This document shows positions 35,089 to 40,216 of a stretch of DNA of 40,216 bases, in pieces. The DNA is from Myxococcales bacterium. GTDB taxonomy: Bacteria > Myxococcota_A > Polyangia > Haliangiales > Haliangiaceae. The notes under the pieces were generated by a model. The model was not told the DNA's origin. It ran no database searches and worked only from the letters and a program-made list of their open reading frames with translations. The stretch spans positions 1 through 40,216 of the forward strand of contig WYBA01000206.1 in the NCBI GenBank assembly GCA_011526095.1, read 5' to 3'. Numbering within the stretch: position 1 is the stretch's first letter; every line of letters begins with the position of its first letter. The position numbers and the translations under genes were made by a program.

Positions 35089-35908
35089 GCGGGCGCTCCT
35101 CGCGGGCGGGGGTGGACGCGGCGCCGGCCGGCGCGGCCGGGCGCTTGCGCTGCAGCTCGTCGCGGCGCTCGGGCAGCATCAGGTCCGGGCGCGACGCCTC
35201 GGGCAGGCCGTCGACGATCACGACGTCGTCGGGATGGCGCAGCGCCAGGGTCATCACGCCCTGGTCCTGGGCGAACGTCAGCACCTCGGCCTGGCGCGGC
35301 GTCACCGCCAGCGTCACGGTCGACAGCTTGAGCGACGGCGGCCGGTGGTCGTCGCGCGGGTCGCGCTCCGGGACCTCGTACGCCATGCCGACGTCGCCGC
35401 CGACCGCGAGCACCAGCAGGTTCTGGATGAGCGGCACGGTCGTCCGCCGCGCCGCGTCGCGGTCGATCGTCGTCAGGAACGCGTCGACGCGGTCCCCGGG
35501 GCGCAGCAGGCCCCCGAACGTCGAGGTGATCGACGCCGGCACGGCGAGGCCGCGCATGCCGGGCTGGATCGTCTCGGCCAGGGTCCGCGCGCTGCCGCCG
35601 GCGATCGACAGATCCGACCACAGCACCGCCTCGCTGGCGCGGACGCCGCGCGACACCCGCGAGCCGATCACGCGGCGCGCGTCGCCGGCGCGGATGTGGC
35701 GCGTCTCGAGGTACGCCACCGGGATCCCGCGCTCGGACAGCATCCCGGCGTCGAGCACGGCGCCGAACGGGATGTCCTGGTTGGCGACGAGGACGGCGAC
35801 GCGGGGCCCGCCCGACGTCTCGCGCTCGAACCGGCGCTTGTAGACGACGAGCAGCGCGGCGCCGACGGCGGCGCAGGCGATCGCGGCGAGCAGGGCGTTG
35901 CGGTGCAT
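35066..35908 (-). CDS. cpaB: Tad assembly protein CpaB/RcpC
   Basis: The protein has 280 residues: a short N-terminal anchor (LLAAIACAAVGAALLVVY), an SAF domain (VAVLVANQDIPFGAVLDAGM) and a CpaB/RcpC C-terminal region (GLAVPASITSTFGGLLRPGD). These proteins sit in the periplasm and support the secretin. ATG 35908 has GGAGG six bases upstream. An open frame extending to 36724 upstream is Arg-rich noise. Confidence 0.92.
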   Translation of the reverse strand: MHRNALLAAIACAAVGAALLVVYKRRFERETSGGPRVAVLVANQDIPFGAVLDAGMLSERGIPVAYLETRHIRAGDARRVIGSRVSRGVRASEAVLWSDLSIAGGSARTLAETIQPGMRGLAVPASITSTFGGLLRPGDRVDAFLTTIDRDAARRTTVPLIQNLLVLAVGGDVGMAYEVPERDPRDDHRPPSLKLSTVTLAVTPRQAEVLTFAQDQGVMTLALRHPDDVVIVDGLPEASRPDLMLPERRDELQRKRPAAPAGAASTPAREERPHAIEAVR

Positions 35909-35919
35909 GGAGCCTCCGG

Positions 35920-36765
35920 TCACAGCAGCAGGCCGACGGTGACGGTGGCGCCGGCGGCGTCGGGGCGGACGACGATCGCGGCGACGGCGTCGCCGCGGAA
36001 CCCGTAGGCGACGCGACGCCCGTCGACCGACGCGACGTCGCGCAGCTCCCACCCTGCGGCCTCGAGCCCGGCGTGGTAGCCGGCGGCGACCGCCGCGGCG
36101 TCGGCGCCGTCGACGACGTAGACGACGACGCGGTAGGGGTGGTCGGGCAGCTCGACCGACAGGATCCGGCGCGCGGCGTCGGGCCGCGGCACGCCGTCGA
36201 CGTCCGCGCCGGGCGCGTCGCCGCGCGCCGGGAACATCGCGCCGAGGTCGAGCTCGCGCAGCGTGGCGGTCACGACGTGCGCGCCGCGCGCGGTGCGGCG
36301 CGCGTAGGTGTAGACGAACGGCCCGAGCGCGCGCGCGTCGCCGCCGGCGACGAGCAGCTCGGCCGCGGCCACCAGCGCGCGCGGGCCGAGGTCGCGCAGC
36401 GCCGGGAAGCAGCCGACGAAGCCGCCCTCGGGCGCCCACGCCGCCAGCGTCGTCGACAGCGCGCCGCCGGCGTCGCCGCCGCACCGCGCCTCGGCGTCGC
36501 GCAGCACGACGTCGACCCCGGCCGCCACGCTCTCGGAGCGCACGGCGATCGCCGCGCCGTTGAGCGTCAGGGTGTGCTCGGCCGGCTGCGCGCCGGGCTC
36601 GCCGACGAGCTCGACCAGCGCCGGGCCGAGCCCGCCGAGCTGGTGGGTCAGCTCGGCGCGCGCCTGCGCGACCGAACCGCACACCACCAGCCCGGCGACG
36701 ACGACGGCCAGGCCGCCGCCGCACGCGATCCGTCGCACGATCCGTCGCGGCGCTCGTCGCATCAT
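35920..36765 (-). CDS. Exported protein of unknown function in Tad operon
   Basis: The protein has 281 residues. A very basic N-terminus and hydrophobic segment (LAVVVAGLVVCGSVAQARA) form a signal peptide. The mature part has two central Cys (EARCGG, VGCFPA) and no recognised domain. ATG 36765 shares one base with the TGA of the upstream TadE-like gene (TGATG) and has GGAGG at normal distance. Position between TadE-like and CpaB genes suggests an envelope accessory of pilus assembly. Confidence 0.8.
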   Translation of the reverse strand: MMRRAPRRIVRRIACGGGLAVVVAGLVVCGSVAQARAELTHQLGGLGPALVELVGEPGAQPAEHTLTLNGAAIAVRSESVAAGVDVVLRDAEARCGGDAGGALSTTLAAWAPEGGFVGCFPALRDLGPRALVAAAELLVAGGDARALGPFVYTYARRTARGAHVVTATLRELDLGAMFPARGDAPGADVDGVPRPDAARRILSVELPDHPYRVVVYVVDGADAAAVAAGYHAGLEAAGWELRDVASVDGRRVAYGFRGDAVAAIVVRPDAAGATVTVGLLL

Positions 36766-37286
36766 CACAGGCCTCCGATCGAGCAGTAGGGCAAGCGGTG
36801 GTACGCGCAGGTCGCGACGAACACCGAGTAGTCGCGCCACGGGCCCTCGCGCTCCTGGCACATCCGGCTCTGGTGCGACTCGACCTCGATCGCGCCCCAG
36901 CCGAACGGGCGGGCCAGGCGGTCGCGGCTGGTGACGCGGAAGTCGCGGCCGTAGGGCCGGCGCAGCTCGTCGGCGAGGAACGGGAACACCTCGAGCAGCT
37001 CGAGCAGCGCGCCGCCGGAGGCGACGTCGAGCTCGGCGCCGTCGACCTCGCCCGGGCCGTCGACCTCGCACCCGGGCGGCACGCCCTCGCACTCGTCGGC
37101 GGCGAACCGCCAGGCGCAGTAGCGTCCGCGCTCGACCGTCTCGTCGTCGACGGTGTTGCCGCGCTCGATGAACAGCAAGATCATCCACAGCGTCGCGAGC
37201 ACCGGGATGATCACCAGGGCCTCGACGTAGATCGCGCCGCGCTGGCGGCGCGCGGGCGAGCGGACGGGGCGGGGAGCGCGCGTCAT
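36765..37286 (-). CDS. TadE/TadF-like pseudopilin, Cys-containing
   Basis: The protein has 173 residues. A pilin-type leader (RRQRGAIYVEALVII) has a cut site after Gly17 and the conserved Glu at +5 (Glu22), then one hydrophobic helix. The mature part has six Cys, including pairs around ATCAYHRLPYC. TadE/TadF proteins are minor pilins needed to start the fibre. Its ATG overlaps the stop of the TadG-like gene. Confidence 0.87.
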   Translation of the reverse strand: MTRAPRPVRSPARRQRGAIYVEALVIIPVLATLWMILLFIERGNTVDDETVERGRYCAWRFAADECEGVPPGCEVDGPGEVDGAELDVASGGALLELLEVFPFLADELRRPYGRDFRVTSRDRLARPFGWGAIEVESHQSRMCQEREGPWRDYSVFVATCAYHRLPYCSIGGL

Positions 37287-38347
37287 CGGTGCACCTCGTG
37301 GAAGTAGCCGCCGTCGAGCCCGCCGAGGCCGGTGTCGCCGCCGGGCAGCCGCCACCGCCGCATCCGCGCCCGCCACTCCATCCGCCACAGCATCTCGTCC
37401 TCGTCCTGCGGGCCGTCGAAGTAGTACTCGGACTGCGCGACGGTGAGCCGGCTGATCTGGTCGCGGACCGAGGCGGCGCGGCCGTCGGGCTCGCCGCGCG
37501 ACGCGACGCGGACGCCGCGCTCGCCGAGCGCGGGGAGCGGCTCGCCCAGCGCCGCGACGCGCAGCTGGAACGCGTCGCCGCCGAGCCGGCTGTCGGACAT
37601 CTCGTACGGCGCGACGCCGTACATCAGACAGTGCGGCAGGATCGCCGCGGTCGAGAACCCGATGAACTTGCCGCGCACCGGGGCGGCGACGTCCTTGGAC
37701 GCGACGAGCACCATGCCGAACGAGTACGGGAACGCGCGCTGGCACAGGTCCATCACGCTGCCCTCGCGGATCGGCATCGGATCGAGCTCCAGCGTCAGCT
37801 CGGGCGCGCGCACCAGGCCGAGCGCCGGCGGCTGGTACTCGGCGGCGACGCGGGCGTCGGCCTTGAGCAGCGCGATCGTCGGCAGGTCGTCGCGGATGCT
37901 GGCCTGGAGCGCGTCGGTCGCGCGGATCGCCGTGTCGGCGTCGGACTGGAACCCGGTGTAGCCGCCGAGCGCCTGCAGCATCACCGCGACCAGCGACGGG
38001 ATCGTCCAGCCCAGCGCGATCAGCCGCCAGTAGCTCGACACGATCCACGCGATCGTCAGCGCGGCGCCGGTGATGATCGCCAGGTACGCGGTCATCGTCG
38101 CGGTGACCGCGAGCTTGATCATGTTGGACAGCGCGGCGAGGTTCATCCCGCGCGCGTGCATCACCGCGACGTCGTACGCGCCGGCGTCGGCGGCGTCGTT
38201 CATCCGCTCGTGGTGGCGGATCGTCTCGCCCGCGCCGAACACGTAGTAGAGCAGCCCGACCAGGAACACCGCGGCGAACAGCCCGACCACGAGGACGGCG
38301 CCGCGCGCGTCGCGCGCCAGGCCCGGGCGCGTGCGCTCAGTAGGCAT
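37283..38347 (-). CDS. TadG-like pseudopilin/membrane protein
   Basis: The protein has 354 residues. Its leader (GLARDARGAVLVVGLFAAVF) shares the LARDARG pattern with the Cys-rich and PLD pilin-fusion proteins. Two further hydrophobic helices (LAIITGAALTIAWIVSSYW, LIALGWTIPSLVAVMLQAL) follow a TadG-type segment (MNDAADAGAYDVAVMHARGM). ATG 38347 lies 11 bases inside the upstream tadE gene. A longer N-terminal extension is possible but low-complexity. The role is inferred as a minor pilin or Tad envelope component. Confidence 0.85.
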   Translation of the reverse strand: MPTERTRPGLARDARGAVLVVGLFAAVFLVGLLYYVFGAGETIRHHERMNDAADAGAYDVAVMHARGMNLAALSNMIKLAVTATMTAYLAIITGAALTIAWIVSSYWRLIALGWTIPSLVAVMLQALGGYTGFQSDADTAIRATDALQASIRDDLPTIALLKADARVAAEYQPPALGLVRAPELTLELDPMPIREGSVMDLCQRAFPYSFGMVLVASKDVAAPVRGKFIGFSTAAILPHCLMYGVAPYEMSDSRLGGDAFQLRVAALGEPLPALGERGVRVASRGEPDGRAASVRDQISRLTVAQSEYYFDGPQDEDEMLWRMEWRARMRRWRLPGGDTGLGGLDGGYFHEVHR

Positions 38348-38882
38348 AGCGGGCCCCCTGGTTGGGCAGCGTGGCCTGCTGGTGGAGCTCGATGTAGCGG
38401 CCGCCGCCGCGCGCACACAGCACCCACCGGCCGAGCGGGACGCCGCAGGCGAACCGGTGGGTGACCTCGACCGTGACGTCGGCCTCCAGCCCGACGCTCA
38501 CGCCGTCCGGGAACCGGACCGTCGTCGCGCGATCGGCCGACGCCAGCGCGTCGCCGAGCCCGTCCTCGCCCAGCCCGACCGCGCGCTCGACCGTCCCCGA
38601 CGCCGCGCTCAGCGCGGCCAGCGGGATCACCGCGGCCTGGCGGATCGCCTCGGCGCGGGCGCCGGTCGCGACGTTGCGCGGCGCGCCGCCGTACCACCGC
38701 GGGTCGTCGTCGAGCACGACCACCGCGGCGCGCACCGCGGCGTTGGCGGCGCGCTGGGTCACGGCCTTGCCGACGTAGATCAGCGCGAGCTGGACGAGGC
38801 ACAGGATCAGCGCCAGCAGCGGCAGGAACACGACGAGGAACTCGACGTGGATCGCGCCCCGCTCGGTCCGCGCGCGCCGCAT
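38337..38882 (-). CDS. tadE: TadE-like pseudopilin
   Basis: The protein has 181 residues. The leader TERGAIHVEFLVVFLPLLAL has the cut site after Gly9, Glu at +5 and a long hydrophobic helix, followed by KAVTQRAANAAVRAAVVV, the usual TadE amphipathic stretch. The C-terminal half is a small soluble domain with two Cys. It is expected to be cut by the prepilin peptidase encoded three bases upstream. Confidence 0.9.
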   Translation of the reverse strand: MRRARTERGAIHVEFLVVFLPLLALILCLVQLALIYVGKAVTQRAANAAVRAAVVVLDDDPRWYGGAPRNVATGARAEAIRQAAVIPLAALSAASGTVERAVGLGEDGLGDALASADRATTVRFPDGVSVGLEADVTVEVTHRFACGVPLGRWVLCARGGGRYIELHQQATLPNQGARYAY

Positions 38883-38885
38883 GGC

Positions 38886-39416
38886 TCAGCCCTGCCCCGC
38901 CGCGAGCCGGTCGAGCCCGAGCGACGCGCCCAGGCCGATCAGCACGAACACGCCGAGCCGCAGCGACATCATCGGGTGATGGAGCAGCGGGCGGCGGCGG
39001 TGCGCGGGCACCAGCGGGTTGACGACGAGGCGCAGCGTGTTGCGCAGCAGCGGCCCGAGGCCGCCGCGCGCCGCGCACACGACGAGCGCCCACGCCGCGG
39101 CGAGCGCGAAGGCGAACAGCTCGCCCTCGAGCCCGACGCCGGCGCCGACGATCGCGCCGATCGCGGCGAGCAGCTTGACGTCGCCGCCGCCGATCGCGTC
39201 GCGGCGAAACAGCACGTACGGCACCGCGCCGCACAGCACCGCGCCGAGCACGGACGCGACCGCGGCCGGCACGCCGCCGAGGAAGAAGTAGATGACCGGG
39301 GCGAGCGCGAGCGGCGGCACGGTGAGGCGGTTCGGGATCAGCCCGGTCCGCCAGTCGGTGAACGCCGCCGCGGCCGCGAGGGCCAGCGCGACGAGCGACG
39401 GGATCGCCTCGGTCAT
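38886..39416 (-). CDS. tadV: Prepilin peptidase (TadV/CpaA, A24 family)
   Basis: The protein has 176 residues, typical for the short Tad form without a methylase domain. Both catalytic Asp are present: Asp21 in FTDWRTGLIPN and Asp79 in GGGDVKLL. Several membrane helices are present. It should process the Flp pilins, TadE-like proteins and the pilin-type fusions in this operon. Confidence 0.94.
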   Translation of the reverse strand: MTEAIPSLVALALAAAAAFTDWRTGLIPNRLTVPPLALAPVIYFFLGGVPAAVASVLGAVLCGAVPYVLFRRDAIGGGDVKLLAAIGAIVGAGVGLEGELFAFALAAAWALVVCAARGGLGPLLRNTLRLVVNPLVPAHRRRPLLHHPMMSLRLGVFVLIGLGASLGLDRLAAGQG

Positions 39417-39423
39417 GGTCGCC

Positions 39424-39627
39424 TCAGATCCCGTCGACGTTGCCGGACTGCTCGGTGAACTTGTTCATGACGCTCTCGCCGAACGTCTGGACGCCGGCGA
39501 TCACGACGAACGCGATCAGCGCGACCATGATGAGCAGCTCGACGAAGTCGGTGCCGCCGCGCTGGTCCTTGCGGAGGCTCTTGCGCCGGGCGCGGGGGCG
39601 GGGCTGGAGGCTGGTCTGGGTCTTCAT
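39424..39627 (-). CDS. flp: Flp-type pilin (major candidate)
   Basis: The protein has 67 residues. A basic leader ends RGG, then TDFVELLIMVALIAFVVIAG: cut after Gly25, Glu at +5 (Glu30), single hydrophobic helix, short tail. ATG 39627 has AGGAGAG six bases upstream; in-frame codons above it lack a ribosome site. It is the closest relative, within the window, of the N-terminus of the PLD protein. Confidence 0.93.
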   Translation of the reverse strand: MKTQTSLQPRPRARRKSLRKDQRGGTDFVELLIMVALIAFVVIAGVQTFGESVMNKFTEQSGNVDGI

Positions 39628-39659
39628 CTCGATCTCTCCTGTTGCGGTTGCCTTGGGGT

Positions 39660-39839
39660 TCACACCACGGGGGAGGTCAGCACCGCCTGCAGGTGGTGGT
39701 ACTGGCCGAGCATCGGCAGGCCGATCAGCACGATCGCCGTCGCCACCACGATCCCGACGAGCGCCACGAGGACCAGGTACTCGACGTGGAGCACGCCGCG
39801 CTGATCTGGTCCGAGGCAGGTCGCTTCGCTCCTCCGCAT
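39660..39839 (-). CDS. flp: Second Flp-type pilin
   Basis: The protein has 59 residues. The leader ends DQRG, then VLHVEYLVLVALVGIVVATA: cut after Gly15, Glu at +5 (Glu20), single helix. The ATG at 39839 has no ribosome site upstream and lies only about five bases after the predicted sigma54 start. Translation may therefore be leaderless, or an upstream in-frame start could be used instead. First gene of the Tad operon. Confidence 0.82.
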   Translation of the reverse strand: MRRSEATCLGPDQRGVLHVEYLVLVALVGIVVATAIVLIGLPMLGQYHHLQAVLTSPVV

Positions 39840-39854
39840 GTCGCGCACCGCTTC

Positions 39855-39870
39855 AGCAACCGACGTGCCC
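39855..39870 (-). promoter_or_regulatory. Sigma54-type (-24/-12) promoter of the Tad operon
   Basis: Minus-strand GGGCACGTCGGTTGCT matches TGGCACG-N4-TTGCA at all but the first and last positions, with exact GG-N10-GC spacing. The predicted start is near 39844. In Myxococcus the type IV pilin gene pilA is also sigma54-dependent. Confidence 0.7.
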
Positions 39871-39880
39871 GCCGCGCGCC

Positions 39881-39904
39881 GCGCGAAACCGCGCGGTTGC
39901 GCGC
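39881..39904. promoter_or_regulatory. 24-bp palindrome upstream of Tad promoter
   Basis: AACCGCGCGGTT (39887-39898) is a perfect 12-bp palindrome. It extends to 24 bp with one mismatched pair. It begins 11 bases beyond the -24 element, so it could bind an activator or repressor. Confidence 0.45.
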
Positions 39905-40031
39905 CCGCGGCGGCCTGGCTGACTGGTCGAGCGAGCACCACCTGCCTGCTGCGGCGGGCACCGTGACGACCGCGCGGGCCCCACGATCTGCCGCGATCGC
40001 GCGCGCTGCGCGCCGGTCTATCGATGACGGT

Positions 40032-40047
40032 CGGCACGGGACGTGCT
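40032..40047 (+). promoter_or_regulatory. Candidate sigma54-type promoter, divergent from Tad operon
   Basis: CGGCACGGGACGTGCT has GGCACG, GG-N10-GC spacing and GTGC for TTGC. The predicted start, near 40058, is three bases before ATG 40061. Confidence 0.4.
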
Positions 40048-40060
40048 GAAGCCCGGGTCG

Positions 40061-40216
40061 ATGACGCCCCAGGCCGACGATGACGACGACGATGACGACG
40101 CGACGATCATCACCGCGCCGGCGTGGCTCGCCGCGCAGGCGCCCGCGCCGCCCGACGCGCCCGCGCCGCCCGACGCGCCCGCGCCGCCCGACGTGCCCGC
40201 GCCGCCCGACGCGCCC
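40061..40216 (+). CDS. N-terminus of Asp-rich, Pro-Ala-Asp-repeat protein (runs off window)
   Basis: The 52 codons visible start MTPQA, followed by eight Asp, then ATIITAPAWLAAQ and four PAPPDA-type repeats encoded by an 18-bp tandem repeat. This looks like a disordered N-terminal spacer; many myxobacterial kinases and FHA proteins begin this way. The family cannot be told from what is visible. An in-frame GTG at 40043 is an alternative start. It is divergent from the Tad operon. Confidence 0.65.
   Translation, partial: MTPQADDDDDDDDATIITAPAWLAAQAPAPPDAPAPPDAPAPPDVPAPPDAP
40139..40216 (+). repeat. 18-bp tandem repeat coding PAPPDA units
   Basis: Four copies of GCGCCCGCGCCGCCCGAC (the fourth has GTG at the start) and a partial fifth run to the window edge. 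In-frame, each encodes APAPPD. Confidence 0.95.

Larger units (their letters stand above)
24854..39839 (-). other. Tad (Flp pilus) operon, 18 genes
   Basis: Eighteen leftward genes overlap or lie within 33 bases of each other. The order is: two Flp pilins, prepilin peptidase, TadE, TadG-like, second TadE-like, exported unknown, CpaB, secretin, FHA-CpaF, TadB, TadC, FHA membrane protein, TPR lipoprotein, CpaF-2, exported unknown, Cys-rich pilin-like protein and pilin-fused phospholipase D. No TadZ/CpaE-like ATPase is seen. A single sigma54-type promoter upstream could drive all of it. Confidence 0.88.

Overview
The DNA is extremely G+C-rich, with codon third positions almost always G or C. It encodes many Ser/Thr protein kinases, an FHA-domain sigma54 activator, numerous lipoproteins and YVTN-type propellers. 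This combination points to a myxobacterium-like deltaproteobacterium (Myxococcota; Polyangia, Haliangium or Kofleriaceae style). That placement is inferred from gene content only, and no rRNA or tRNA is present.

Layout. (1) 1-2364: the 5' part of a STAND-type ATPase with helical repeats, leaving the window on the left. (2) 2405-4199: a less G+C-extreme patch with a 302-aa unknown protein translationally coupled to a PIN-domain ribonuclease, probably an atypical toxin-antitoxin pair. (3) 4258-5204: a coupled pair headed by a C_GCAxxG_C_C-like protein. (4) 5211-9557: a TonB-like proline-rich protein with an in-frame hexanucleotide microsatellite, a Gly/Tyr-rich lipoprotein, and a lipoprotein with four DUF4397 repeats. 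(5) 9818-10806: a good sigma54-type promoter followed by a small protein ending in an SSB-like acidic tip and a ComEA-like HhH protein. (6) 10873-15195: an outer-membrane-barrel candidate and two paralogous propeller lipoproteins, separated by a REP-like inverted repeat. (7) 15396-24422: an M20 peptidase, a coupled pair of kinases (one with DFN instead of DFG), a calcium-loop lipoprotein, an FHA-sigma54 activator and a third kinase. (8) 24423-24853: a non-coding repeat zone. (9) 24854-39839: one long leftward Tad (tight-adherence, Flp pilus) operon of 18 genes. (10) 40061-end: the start of an Asp- and PAPPDA-rich protein.

The centrepiece is the Tad operon. It has two Flp pilins, prepilin peptidase, TadE/TadG-like pseudopilins, CpaB, a secretin, an FHA-CpaF fusion ATPase, TadB, TadC, an FHA membrane protein, a TPR lipoprotein and a second CpaF ATPase. 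It ends in two genes whose products carry pilin-type leaders. The last is a complete two-HKD phospholipase D-family enzyme fused to a Flp-like N-terminus, and the other is its Cys-rich partner. This suggests a pilus that displays or delivers an enzyme. The Tad-like Kil machinery used by Myxococcus xanthus in contact-dependent prey killing is a precedent for non-adhesive Tad functions. The operon is preceded by a near-consensus -24/-12 promoter and a palindrome. FHA domains in the machine, kinases nearby and an FHA-type sigma54 activator suggest phospho-threonine control, which is inferred.
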